From contig CAJTVQ010000019.1 of assembly GCA_910579935.1 (NCBI GenBank), positions 1 through 64,000 of the forward strand: a DNA stretch of 64,000 nucleotides, in the 5' to 3' direction. Below are positions 42,686-50,657 of the stretch, one piece after another. The position numbers were made by a program, and so were the translations under genes. Numbering within the stretch: position 1 is the stretch's first letter; each line of letters starts with the position of its first letter. The notes beneath the pieces were generated by a model that saw only the letters and a program-made list of their open reading frames with translations, ran no database searches and was not told the DNA's origin. This DNA comes from an uncultured Lachnospiraceae bacterium (GTDB lineage: Bacteria > Bacillota > Clostridia > Lachnospirales > Lachnospiraceae).

Positions 42686-42740
42686 TAATTCACTTTGAAT
42701 TAAGTGATATCACTATACCACGCATGCCCTGTTCTGTCAA
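42686..42740 (-). promoter_or_regulatory. nifS promoter with stacked palindromes
   Basis: On the minus strand TTGACA (plus 42735-42740), a 17-base spacer and TATAGT (42712-42717). Directly downstream lie AGTGATATCACT (42703-42714), a perfect palindrome touching the -10 box, and TAATTC-N5-GAATTA (42686-42702), a second perfect one, with CACTT-N6-AAGTG (42691-42706) bridging them. This dense symmetry over the start site is typical of a repressor site. Confidence 0.7.
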
Positions 42741-42789
42741 TAAAGTGAACCGCATATATTTATAAACAAATCCGTAAGACAGGTATTGC

Positions 42790-44127
42790 ATGAAGAAAAA
42801 CAATCCTCTTATTACAGGCACTATTATTCTGACCGTTACAGGCTTTGTCAGCCGTTTCATCGGCTTTTTTTACCGGATTTTCCTCTCCCGGGTGTTCGGC
42901 GCCGAAGGAATGGGGCTGTATCAGCTTACCTCCCCGGTTCTAGCGCTGACTTTCTCCGTCACCGTCTCCGGTATACAGACCGCTATCTCCAAATTTGTGG
43001 CAAGCGAAACCTCGACACATGATTACCGAAGTTCCTTCCGCACCCTTTTCACCGGATTCGGTATTTCCATGCTGCTTTCTGCCGGATGTACCGCTTATAT
43101 CTACCTGTTTTCGGATACCATAGCGGCGGAACTCCTGTTTGAACCGCGGACTGCGCCGCTGCTGCGTATCATCGCGCTTTCCATACCCATGACCACCATT
43201 CATTCCTGCATCAACGGCTACTTTTATGGCATCCGTAAAACTTCCGTGCCCTCTCTGGCACAATTGGCGGAACAGATCATAAGGGTCGGCAGCGTATATC
43301 TGATTTATGTCTATTATACGGGTAAAGGTTATACTCCTACCATCAGTTTTGCAGTAGTGGGCCTCATTATCGGCGAAGCCGCTTCCATGCTGGTCTGCCT
43401 TGCCGCCATTTACCATCGCTTCTATTCCTTAACGATGTCGCGCTGTCTCATCCAGAAAATGAAGCAACCCGCTTTTACCTATATTAAGGAAGCCAGACGG
43501 CTGCTTTCCCTGGCTGTTCCGCTTTCCCTGAACCGTACCCTGATCAATTTTCTGCAAAGTATTGAGGCCATATACATTCCCCAGTGTCTGCAGCGTTACG
43601 GATATCATAACGCCAGGGCTCTGAGCGTCTATGGCGTACTGACGGGGATGGCGCTGCCCCTGATTCTCTTTCCCTCCGCCATCACCAACTCGGTTTCCGT
43701 CCTGCTTCTGCCTATCGTATCGGAGGCGGACGGCAGTGGAAACCATGCAGCTGTCCGCAAGGCGGTGCGCAAATCCATTAAATACTGCCTGCTCCTCGGT
43801 TTCCTTTGTACGGGCTTTTTCCTTTTATTTGGACGGTTTGCGGGAAATGTCTTATATAACAGCTCACTTGCCGGGAGTTTTATTATTACCTTAAGTTTTA
43901 TCTGCCCTTTTATGTATGTTGCCAGTACGCTAAACAGTATCCTGAACGGGCTGGGACGTACTGCCTCTACCTTTCTGTTCAGTATGGTAAGCCTGGGTCT
44001 GCGCCTGCTCTTTGTGTTTTGGCTGATTCCCGTGCTGGGGATTCAGGGGTATCTGTACGGACTGCTGGCGAGCCAGTTGATGCAGACGCTTTTGTGCGTG
44101 TTTGCGGTCAGGAAGTATTTGCGGTAG
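42790..44127 (+). CDS. SpoVB-like polysaccharide flippase (MOP family)
   Basis: A 445-residue membrane protein with about 12-14 hydrophobic spans. It starts ITGTIILTVTGFVSRFIGFFYRIFLSRVFG, typical of the stage V sporulation protein B/lipid-linked oligosaccharide flippase group. NGLGRTASTFLFSMVSLGLRL near the end is another family block. It is probably a lipid II or polysaccharide flippase, perhaps for spore cortex, which is inference by family. It diverges from nifS; the 180-bp gap holds the nifS operator. A G-rich repeat (GGGAG near 44131, CTCCC near 44156) may end it. Confidence 0.85.
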   Translation: MKKNNPLITGTIILTVTGFVSRFIGFFYRIFLSRVFGAEGMGLYQLTSPVLALTFSVTVSGIQTAISKFVASETSTHDYRSSFRTLFTGFGISMLLSAGCTAYIYLFSDTIAAELLFEPRTAPLLRIIALSIPMTTIHSCINGYFYGIRKTSVPSLAQLAEQIIRVGSVYLIYVYYTGKGYTPTISFAVVGLIIGEAASMLVCLAAIYHRFYSLTMSRCLIQKMKQPAFTYIKEARRLLSLAVPLSLNRTLINFLQSIEAIYIPQCLQRYGYHNARALSVYGVLTGMALPLILFPSAITNSVSVLLLPIVSEADGSGNHAAVRKAVRKSIKYCLLLGFLCTGFFLLFGRFAGNVLYNSSLAGSFIITLSFICPFMYVASTLNSILNGLGRTASTFLFSMVSLGLRLLFVFWLIPVLGIQGYLYGLLASQLMQTLLCVFAVRKYLR

Positions 44128-44147
44128 ACTGGGAGGGAGGACGCCGC

Positions 44148-44288
44148 AAGAGGAACTCCCTCCATTTCTTTCTGCCGCCGTCTGCTCCTGTCATGCCATG
44201 CGTTGATATCCGCAAAGCGTATGACGGTCTTGCAAAAACCGTTGAACGTATGCATGATGTGTTCTTTGTATGCTTCTGTGCAAAGCAT
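44148..44288 (-). pseudogene. Remnant of an ICE-type sigma-70 factor
   Basis: The minus strand reads MLCTEAYKEHIMHTFNGF, then CKTVIRFADINAWHDRSRRRQKEM, and then drifts into unrelated sequence. This matches the start of the small sigma-70-like regulators carried by conjugative transposons of Clostridia (typical HTFN-FCKTVIR-A-INAWRDR-RRRQKE). The rest of the gene, including the DNA-binding region, is missing. It marks an old mobile-element insertion between the flippase and the A/T-rich hydrolase/TetR genes. The similarity is from memory of the family, not from a search. Confidence 0.55.
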
Positions 44289-44371
44289 AGATGATTCCCC
44301 CTTTCTCCCACATAGGGGTGGTCAACACCAATACAAAATTGTGTTTATTTTATTTCTGGATAGACTTTCCA

Positions 44372-45178
44372 TTATCTCGTGAGAAAATTCAAAATCCGTT
44401 CATTAAAATCTTTGGCTTCTTCATACACCGCATGTCCAAGACCATTATAAATAACCAATTCGCTATGACTAATCTTTTCGGCTATTGCAGAAGCCGCAGT
44501 TGCTCCAACAATTTTATCGCAATCCCCACCAATCACTAATGTAGGACATACTATTTTACTTAATTCCGAATAAGCATTATGGCTGATACAAGAAGACGCT
44601 TGTATAAGAAAACGCTTAAAACTTTTTGGCTTTCCTATTCTTCCAATGAATGGATAAATTCGACGGTACTTTTTTAAGTATTTCTCTGAATATGATTTTT
44701 CCGCTGTATCTATCATTAAATCCTTATAATTTCCTTGCTTTGCCATTTCAATCCAAACACCAGCTGCTTTTTTTATTATTTCATTAGAGTTTGCACTTGT
44801 TACCGCCAAAATGAGCTTATTAACCAAATCCGGATAATCAATCGCAAGATATTGCGCTATCATGCCACCTTGGGATATGCCTAAAACATCTGCTTTTGAA
44901 ATACCAAGAACGTTCATAGCTTCTGCATGGTCTTTTGCCATTTCCCTTGTAGAATATCCCTCTTGCAAATGCTTTTTCCGACTGAAAACATATACGGTAA
45001 ATTCTTTGGCATATATCCTATACATCATCGAAAAAACAACAGACATTCCTTTTACCGTAGACAGTCCATCTCCCAAACCGGGCAGCATGATAAGATTTTT
45101 ATTTCCATTTCCAAAAGATACATAATCCATTTCGGAATTTCCAGCACGGACACTTCCGTTACGGGCATTATATAACAT
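44372..45178 (-). CDS. Alpha/beta hydrolase
   Basis: A 268-residue serine hydrolase fold. The nucleophile elbow is LGISQGGMIAQYLAIDYP (about 98-115), with Ser in GISQG. The acid is probably the Asp in GGDCDK (about 216-221), and the His lies in NGLGHAVYEEAKDF (about 243-256). No signal peptide. The substrate is unknown. The gene is clearly more A/T-rich than its neighbours and sits directly downstream of a TetR regulator with its own operators, so it is probably the regulated target and recently acquired. Resistance or detoxification is one possibility; nothing in the sequence proves it. Confidence 0.85.
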   Translation of the reverse strand: MLYNARNGSVRAGNSEMDYVSFGNGNKNLIMLPGLGDGLSTVKGMSVVFSMMYRIYAKEFTVYVFSRKKHLQEGYSTREMAKDHAEAMNVLGISKADVLGISQGGMIAQYLAIDYPDLVNKLILAVTSANSNEIIKKAAGVWIEMAKQGNYKDLMIDTAEKSYSEKYLKKYRRIYPFIGRIGKPKSFKRFLIQASSCISHNAYSELSKIVCPTLVIGGDCDKIVGATAASAIAEKISHSELVIYNGLGHAVYEEAKDFNERILNFLTR

Positions 45179-45189
45179 AACAACCTCCT

Positions 45190-45816
45190 TTATTTTACGA
45201 TTCCTGCCTTTAGAATTTTAATATACTCTGATAACTCTTTTACATATTCTTTTTTTATCATTTCAAAATCTGAATAGGCTTGTTTCTGTATTCTTGTCAA
45301 AAAATCATCGTTAAAACCTTTAAGAAGCCACTTTACCACATCAATCGTTTTTTGCCTGTTCCACCGAAATTGAGTTGTATCAATGTCCTGTAAAAACCAA
45401 TAATATATCTCTTGTTCTCTATTGCCATATTTTAATACGGTTTTCTTATAAATATCGGTGTCATTTTGGGTGAACGCCTTGACTATCATTTTGGATTTTT
45501 CGGGATACAAAATATACCAAGAAAATTCCAAAACAGAGAACTCCACTATCCGTTGGAATAAATCGGTGGAAAGGGTATTTATTTTTTCTTCTAAGCTGGA
45601 AATAAGCTCCGCTGTGATTTCGTCAAGAACATAAAAATAAAAATCCTCTTTTGTTGGAAAATATTTAAATAAACTGCCTTTACTGATACCAGCTTTTTTA
45701 ACAATTCGATTTGTAGAACTGTTTTCATAACCATAATCGGCAAATTCGGAAACTCCTGCTATAAAAATATTTTGCTGTTTTTCAGTATCCAGTCCCAAAA
45801 ATAAAGGTGTTGGCAC
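45190..45816 (-). CDS. TetR/AcrR-family transcriptional regulator
   Basis: A 208-residue repressor. The helix-turn-helix lies at about residues 25-55: NSSTNRIVKKAGISKGSLFKYFPTKEDFYFYVLDE. The C-terminal domain (about 65-200), a ligand-binding helical bundle, has no specific match. The start is a GTG at 45816 with AAAGGAG six bases upstream. Two palindromes upstream (45836-45889) are natural binding sites, so the gene is probably autoregulated and controls the hydrolase 11 bases downstream. The gene is A/T-rich like the hydrolase and appears acquired with it. Confidence 0.92.
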   Translation of the reverse strand: MPTPLFLGLDTEKQQNIFIAGVSEFADYGYENSSTNRIVKKAGISKGSLFKYFPTKEDFYFYVLDEITAELISSLEEKINTLSTDLFQRIVEFSVLEFSWYILYPEKSKMIVKAFTQNDTDIYKKTVLKYGNREQEIYYWFLQDIDTTQFRWNRQKTIDVVKWLLKGFNDDFLTRIQKQAYSDFEMIKKEYVKELSEYIKILKAGIVK

Positions 45817-45835
45817 TATAATCTCCTTTCTCTAA

Positions 45836-45889
45836 TGACCACTCGGTCACTTTGTGTGTTTAATTTTAGTGACCATGTGGTCACTAAAA
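45836..45889. promoter_or_regulatory. Two TetR-type operators
   Basis: TGACC-ACTC-GGTCA (45836-45849) and a larger perfect site with 12-bp arms TTTTAGTGACCA/TGGTCACTAAAA around a TG centre (45864-45889). They share the GTGACC core and lie just downstream of the tetR -10 box, blocking the leader. The second is one of the longest perfect palindromes in the window. Confidence 0.8.
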
Positions 45890-45891
45890 TT

Positions 45892-45920
45892 ACTATACCA
45901 GATTTTTGCCTATTTGTCAA
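45892..45920 (-). promoter_or_regulatory. tetR-hydrolase promoter
   Basis: On the minus strand TTGACA (plus 45915-45920), a 17-base spacer and TATAGT (45892-45897). The large palindrome begins three bases past the -10 box. Confidence 0.8.
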
Positions 45921-46149
45921 TTAAATTTCAACATTCCTCTCGGTGCTTCAGGGTAAGTTTATCTTTGGTTTCTTTGCTTCGGAATAGTGTGGTGCTGGCG
46001 GTCTATCGCTTGTTTTCGGTTGCTTGCTTCTTTACCGTACATGAGCATTGGATCAGGATTTGTCATATCGTTGTAATGGAGGATGGTATATGTTATAATT
46101 TGAACGTTATTGGGAATGGAAAATTTGGGTTTTTTGGAATGAGATTTTT
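45921..46149. other. Gene-free stretch with a possible coding relic and a promoter
   Basis: 45928-46020 on the minus strand reads a short Lys/Arg/Glu-rich frame ending in REEC before a stop. This could be the tail of a decayed mobile-element gene, but I do not recognise it. Toward the plus-strand gene at 46150, TTGTAA (46071-46076), a 17-base spacer and TATAAT (46094-46099) form a promoter. Nothing else is evident. Confidence 0.45.
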
Positions 46150-46500
46150 ATGAAAAAGCGGTATGATGATGAGTATGAGTGGGAAATTGAAGTGACTGGG
46201 TTTAATAAGGATAATGAAGAAACGGAAAGATTTTGCCGGAATGGTGAACAAATCGGAGATATATATACCTGTACCTACGGTTGTCCCGTCAATTCACAGG
46301 GACAGGGGATTTGTTCTAAAGTTATGATGATGCTGTATCCGGTTATGGAAGCGGTCCGAAGCGGCGGAAATTTGGAATATGCAGGCGGGGACAGTAGGTA
46401 TAGTAAGGTTGTAATGTGCCCGGACGGATGTGTATTATTCCGAATCACGGCGAAACCATTGGAGAACGAAAACTTTTTTAAGGGAAAATTTTTTGATTGA
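46150..46500 (+). CDS. TIGR04076 family protein
   Basis: A 116-residue protein of unknown function. The family has a Cys-containing pattern seen here in GICSKVMMMLYPVMEAVRSGGN, then VVMCPDGCVLFRITAKP (about residues 56-102). Cysteines also appear in CRNGEQIGDIYTCTYGCPV. No signal peptide or membrane span. A separate promoter precedes it (46071-46099), and no strong ribosome site is visible before the ATG. It belongs to the A/T-rich accessory segment after the TetR/hydrolase pair. Its role is unknown; small Cys-rich proteins may bind metal, but that is only inference. Confidence 0.7.
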   Translation: MKKRYDDEYEWEIEVTGFNKDNEETERFCRNGEQIGDIYTCTYGCPVNSQGQGICSKVMMMLYPVMEAVRSGGNLEYAGGDSRYSKVVMCPDGCVLFRITAKPLENENFFKGKFFD

Positions 46501-46504
46501 TTCC

Positions 46505-46625
46505 TTGCGCAACCCCGGCCAATATATTATAATATTTTTGTTTTGCAGACCGGCTCCGCGGGAACCAGGCTTTCTCCCATGCTGCCGTTCTGCCAATTGT
46601 AGTCGTAATTTGACACACAGCATGG
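46505..46625 (+). promoter_or_regulatory. Promoter and SD-masking repeat before the DAHP synthase
   Basis: TTGCGC (46505-46510), a 17-base spacer and TATAAT (46528-46533). In the roughly 97-base leader, CCATGCTG (46577-46584) is complementary to CAGCATGG (46618-46625), which overlaps the ribosome site GGAGG (46624-46628). The pairing could hide the ribosome site. It is found by eye and no ligand is implied. Confidence 0.5.
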
Positions 46626-46636
46626 AGGTATGAAAA

Positions 46637-47665
46637 ATGTCATTTGAATTTATACAAAAGCTGCCCACTCCGGACGAGATACGCAGACAGTTCCCCCTGC
46701 CGGAAAAACTGGTAGAATTAAAGCAGCGCAGGGATGCGGAAATAAGGGAGGTTCTGACCGGAAAGGACAACCGTTTCCTTGTAATTATCGGTCCCTGTTC
46801 CGCAGACAATGAAGAAGCGGTTTGTGATTATGTCAACCGTCTTGCAAAGGTAAATGAAAGAGTAAAAGATAAGCTGATTCTGATTCCGAGAATCTACACG
46901 AACAAACCCCGTACGACAGGCGAGGGGTATAAGGGGATCGTGCACCAGCCCGACCCCGAAAAAAAACCTGATTTTCTGGCAGGTCTGATCGCTATGCGCA
47001 AAATGCAGATCCGTGCTATTGCAGAGTCAGGGCTCACGGCTGCGGATGAAATGCTCTACCCTGAAAACTGGCGTTACGTTTCCGATATTCTTTCTTATGT
47101 CGCTATCGGGGCACGTTCTGTGGAAGACCAGCAGCACCGTCTGACGGTCAGCGGTTTTGATGTTCCCGCCGGCATGAAAAATCCTACCAGCGGTGATTTC
47201 TCTATTATGCTGAATTCCGTTTTTGCCGCCCAGCATCCCCATTCCTTTATTTACCGGGGCTGGGAAGTGCAAACTACAGGAAACAATCTGACGCATACGG
47301 TTTTGCGCGGTTCCGTAAATAAATACGGAAGAAGCCTTCCGAATTATCATTACGAGGACCTGAATACACTCCTTACCCTGTATAATGAACGAGATTTAAA
47401 AAATCCCGCCTGCATCATTGATGCCAATCACAACAACTCCAATAAACAGTACAGACAGCAGATCCGCATCGTTAAGGAAGTGCTGCACAGCCGAAAGCTG
47501 AACGCGGATATCCATCAGTTGGTAAAAGGTGTGATGGTGGAAAGTTACATTGAGGAAGGATGCCAGAAAATAGGAGAAGGCGTTTACGGACGCTCCATAA
47601 CCGACCCCTGCCTTGGCTGGGAAGATTCGGAACAGTTGATTTATGATATCGCTGATTATGTGTAA
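46637..47665 (+). CDS. aroF: 3-deoxy-7-phosphoheptulonate synthase, class I
   Basis: A 342-residue enzyme condensing erythrose 4-phosphate and phosphoenolpyruvate, the first step of the shikimate pathway. Class I (AroF/G/H-like) blocks: IIGPCSADNEE (about 51-61), RIYTNKPRTTGEGYKG (about 85-100), GARSVEDQQHR (about 158-168), GMKNPTSGD and the metal-ligand region IIDANHNNSNKQ (about 261-272). The symbol is generic, since feedback specificity cannot be read. GGAGG lies eight bases before the ATG, partly inside an inverted repeat. It ends at a terminator before convergent spoIIM. Confidence 0.94.
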   Translation: MSFEFIQKLPTPDEIRRQFPLPEKLVELKQRRDAEIREVLTGKDNRFLVIIGPCSADNEEAVCDYVNRLAKVNERVKDKLILIPRIYTNKPRTTGEGYKGIVHQPDPEKKPDFLAGLIAMRKMQIRAIAESGLTAADEMLYPENWRYVSDILSYVAIGARSVEDQQHRLTVSGFDVPAGMKNPTSGDFSIMLNSVFAAQHPHSFIYRGWEVQTTGNNLTHTVLRGSVNKYGRSLPNYHYEDLNTLLTLYNERDLKNPACIIDANHNNSNKQYRQQIRIVKEVLHSRKLNADIHQLVKGVMVESYIEEGCQKIGEGVYGRSITDPCLGWEDSEQLIYDIADYV

Positions 47666-47685
47666 AAATCATACCGGAAAACAAA

Positions 47686-47720
47686 AAACAGTCTGTTCCT
47701 TATTGGCATCAGGCTGTTTT
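47686..47720 (+). terminator. Terminator of the DAHP synthase gene
   Basis: AAACAGTCTG pairs with CAGGCTGTTT (one G-U) around a 14-base loop, then TTTTAATG. It begins 21 bases after the stop codon. Confidence 0.7.
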
Positions 47721-47737
47721 AATGCCAAAACCGGCAC

Positions 47738-48439
47738 TTAAAATATTTTCAAAAAACCAGACAGCAGTACCGGATTGACATAGCTTTCCACTACGCTTTC
47801 ACCAATAAGAACTCCTGCTATGACAAGAAGACGGGGAATTTCCTTAATCAAATACTGCTTTCCCCTCCCATATCCTGATTCAGCCATCCGTTCCGAATGA
47901 TATAATGCCATATTCAGATGATAACACCAGTCCATCAGCATGATGCATACCGGCACGAGAAGCAGATAGTGCGGCATCATGCTCACCAGCGCCAGCGCAA
48001 TCCCCCGTATCCCATAGCGGATCGAAGCCACCGACAGGAAAATTCCGGCCATCGTTCCCATCCACAAGGCATATGCCGATACGGAAACTGCGCCTATATA
48101 AGTAGTTGCCAACAGGCATAACAGCGCTGCAGTTCCAAGCCTCTCCTGCAGTACATAGCGGAAAAATGCCTTTCCGTCCACTTCCAGGAATTTCAGCCTG
48201 CTCAGGGAAGCAGCGCTCAGAAACTCCATATCCTGCACAAAAGAATCCCTCCAGATATTCAGAATCAGGATTCCTGCCAGAAATCCCCCTAAAAAGAAAT
48301 ACAGCCAGCGGATATGCCGGCTGTCCATTCCATATATTTGATACATAACTGTTTCCTGACACCCCATATTCTTTACAATATATGCGTGTCCGGAGAAATA
48401 CATGCTTCTTTCTTTTCGTACATGGAAATCCGTTTTCAT
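47738..48439 (-). CDS. spoIIM: Stage II sporulation protein M-type membrane protein
   Basis: A 233-residue membrane protein with about five hydrophobic spans (WLYFFLGGFLAGILILNIW near 45-63, then ALLCLLATTYIGAVSV, ALWMGTMAGIFLSVASI, ALVSMMPHYLLLVPVCIM, RLLVIAGVLIG). It fits SpoIIM/DUF95, part of the SpoIIDMP engulfment machinery of spore formers. The pattern of YIG, GI-GI-L and PH after span four is typical. The start is uncertain: ATGs at residues 13, 32 and 38 are alternatives (AGGAAA lies before the one at 32), and the first ATG has no ribosome site. It follows the nudix gene by three bases. Confidence 0.8.
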   Translation of the reverse strand: MKTDFHVRKERSMYFSGHAYIVKNMGCQETVMYQIYGMDSRHIRWLYFFLGGFLAGILILNIWRDSFVQDMEFLSAASLSRLKFLEVDGKAFFRYVLQERLGTAALLCLLATTYIGAVSVSAYALWMGTMAGIFLSVASIRYGIRGIALALVSMMPHYLLLVPVCIMLMDWCYHLNMALYHSERMAESGYGRGKQYLIKEIPRLLVIAGVLIGESVVESYVNPVLLSGFLKIF

Positions 48440-48442
48440 GTT

Positions 48443-48985
48443 TTAAGAACCGCAATACTTGACCCGATATGCCATAATTGCCGCAACCGTTTTAGCGTCT
48501 TCAATCTTTCCCGACAGAATCATATCGCTCAGCTCTTCTACCGAATATGCTTCCACATTGATAAACTCATCTTCATCCAGATGCTGCTCGCCCTTTACCA
48601 GGTTCTTTGCCACATAAATATCTATTTTCTCATTACAGAACGCCACCGTGGTACGGATTGTGAGAAGCAGTTCCAACTCATGGGAACGGTAACCCGTCTC
48701 TTCCTCCAATTCCCTTGCCGCCGCATCCAGCGTAGGCTCGGAAGCTCCGTTCAGACCGCCTGCCGGTATCTCCAGTGTATAACGGTCCAGCGCATTCCGG
48801 TACTGACGCACCATCAACAGTTTCCCGTCCTTCCTGACCGGAACTACCGCTGCCGCCCCTTTATGACCAATAAAATCCCATTCTACTACATTCCCGTTGG
48901 GAACCTGCACCGTATCCTTATAAAAATCCACAATGGCGCCATGATATACCAGTTCCCGATCCAGTCTCTTAAATTCTTCCGCCAT
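48443..48985 (-). CDS. nudF: NUDIX hydrolase, ADP-ribose pyrophosphatase type
   Basis: A 180-residue enzyme that hydrolyses ADP-ribose or similar nucleoside diphosphate compounds. The Nudix box is complete: G-x5-E-x7-REL-x-EETGY in GLNGASEPTLDAAARELEEETGY (about 75-97). Upstream residues RQYRNALDRYTLEIPAGG (about 56-73) are characteristic of the ADP-ribose group. The strict substrate is not shown. It is followed at three bases by spoIIM and preceded by an aminotransferase gene. Confidence 0.88.
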   Translation of the reverse strand: MAEEFKRLDRELVYHGAIVDFYKDTVQVPNGNVVEWDFIGHKGAAAVVPVRKDGKLLMVRQYRNALDRYTLEIPAGGLNGASEPTLDAAARELEEETGYRSHELELLLTIRTTVAFCNEKIDIYVAKNLVKGEQHLDEDEFINVEAYSVEELSDMILSGKIEDAKTVAAIMAYRVKYCGS

Positions 48986-49022
48986 AACTCAAACCTTTCT
49001 GCTTTGTTATATACCTGCTTTC

Positions 49023-50336
49023 CTAACAAGCCTTCTTTTCCATCTGCCTTCTGCTTTCCAGCAGCGTTTCCACACTCACCAGCTTCACGCAAAGCACAAA
49101 CAAATCCGCAGCAGCCTCCAGTTCTTCCATGGTAGGAAAAGTAGGCGCAAGGCGTATATTACTGTCTTTTGGATCCACTCCATACGGATAAGTTGCACCG
49201 GCTCCCGTCAGCGCTACTCCGGCGTCCTTACATTTTGCCACGATTTTTTTTGCACATCCATCCATGGCCTCAAAGGAAATAAAATATCCGCCCCTTGGAT
49301 TCGTCCATTCCGCAATGCCTAAACCGCCCAATTCCTCATTCAGTATTTTAAGAACTGCCTCAAATTTAGGTCTCATAATCGCTGCATGTTTCATCATATG
49401 CGCCTTTAAGCCGTCCAAATTCTTAAAATATCTCACATGGCGCAGTTGGTTTATCTTATCATATCCGATGGTCTGTATCGTCATAGACTTACGGATTTCG
49501 TCCAAATTCGCCCTGGATGCTGCAAGCGCCGAAATTCCACCGCCGGCAAACGTCACCTTGGATGTGGATGAAATTTCATACACGATATCCGGATTGCCAG
49601 CTTTCTCGCACTCACTTAAAATATCCAGAATCTCATCCTGTTCCTCCTCATAAAGATGATGAACCGCATATGCATTATCCCAAAAAATCCTGAAGTCCTT
49701 TGCAGCCGGCTTAAGCGCCGCAAATCTGCGGACCGTCTCAGCCGAATAGGAATATCCCTGCGGATTGGAATACTTCGGTACACACCAAATTCCTTTGATG
49801 CTCTCATCTTCTGCCACCAGCTTTTCAATCATATCCATATCCGGCCCCCCGGCTGTCATGGGCACCGTTATCATCTCTATTCCAAAATGCTCTGTAATCG
49901 CAAAATGCCTGTCGTACCCCGGCGCAGGACATAAAAACTTCACATGTTCCAGCCTGCACCATGGCGTATTCCCCAATATACCATGAGTCATACTGCGTGA
50001 AACCGTATCATACATAATGGAAAGACTTGCATTGCCGCATACGATCACCTGCTCCGCCGATGCCACTCCCATCATCTGCGCCATTAGTTCCTTCGCCTCC
50101 GGAATGCCGTCCATTGCACCATAATTTCTGGTATCCAGCCCGGCTTCCGTTCTATAATCAGAAGAAGAAACCAGTACATCCATAAAACCCATTTCCATAT
50201 CCAGCTGAGCCGCCGACGGCTTTCCCCTGGACATATCCAGCTTCAACCCCTTCCCCTTAGCCTCCTCATACGCCTTACTTAACTGTTTCTGCAACCGTTT
50301 CAGTTCTTCCCTGCTCAACTCTTTGTACGATTTCAT
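49023..50336 (-). CDS. PLP-dependent aminotransferase, class Ic aspartate type
   Basis: A 437-residue fold-type I aminotransferase of the Pfam Aminotran_MocR group, which contains aspartate aminotransferases of class Ic. Key features are KYSNPQGYSYS (about 188-198), FWDNAYAVHHLY (about 216-227) and the PLP lysine in YEISSTSKVTFAGGGISA (about 249-266). The Arg that binds the alpha-carboxylate is in SNIRLAPTFP near the end. The amino donor is probably aspartate or glutamate, by family. The start at 50336 has GGAGGAAGAG directly upstream; a start at 50348 would overlap that site. It lies upstream of nudF-spoIIM on the same strand. Confidence 0.88.
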   Translation of the reverse strand: MKSYKELSREELKRLQKQLSKAYEEAKGKGLKLDMSRGKPSAAQLDMEMGFMDVLVSSSDYRTEAGLDTRNYGAMDGIPEAKELMAQMMGVASAEQVIVCGNASLSIMYDTVSRSMTHGILGNTPWCRLEHVKFLCPAPGYDRHFAITEHFGIEMITVPMTAGGPDMDMIEKLVAEDESIKGIWCVPKYSNPQGYSYSAETVRRFAALKPAAKDFRIFWDNAYAVHHLYEEEQDEILDILSECEKAGNPDIVYEISSTSKVTFAGGGISALAASRANLDEIRKSMTIQTIGYDKINQLRHVRYFKNLDGLKAHMMKHAAIMRPKFEAVLKILNEELGGLGIAEWTNPRGGYFISFEAMDGCAKKIVAKCKDAGVALTGAGATYPYGVDPKDSNIRLAPTFPTMEELEAAADLFVLCVKLVSVETLLESRRQMEKKAC

Positions 50337-50657
50337 CTCTTCCTCCATGCGCGCATGTTCTTGGTGAAGGACTGAAAGCGCTCTTCTTTCAATCTTTCAC
50401 ACTCTTCTTAATTCAAACATAATGAATGGCATGTTCCGTATGCGTCATCTTATTCAATGATATTATTGGATAATCGTATACAATCATACACCTCGTATAT
50501 CATACTACAAGCATTTCAATAGCACAAGATTTTTTTTCATTTTTCTCAAAATTTTTTTACATCTGTTTTTCCTCCCGGACATTAAAAAAGCAGCAAGTAC
50601 AGCCTTTTTACCAGCTTTACTTACTGCTTTAGATGTCTAGTCTAGATTATTGAAATA
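50337..50657 (-). terminator. Gap holding the rny terminator and an aminotransferase promoter region
   Basis: 50584-50630 on the minus strand is the terminator of rny: AAAGCAG-AAGTA arms pair with TACTT-CTGC arms around GGTAAAAAGG-type loop sequence, followed by six T. Between 50420 and 50530 the minus strand shows TATGAT-type sequence twice (TATGATATACGA and TATGATTGTATACGA), the likely promoter area of the aminotransferase. No gene is seen. Confidence 0.65.

Noticed and set aside
46630..46647. Five-codon frame MKNVI overlapping the start of the DAHP synthase gene
   Set aside because: Its ATG is only two bases from the ribosome site and the frame is too short to be distinguished from chance.
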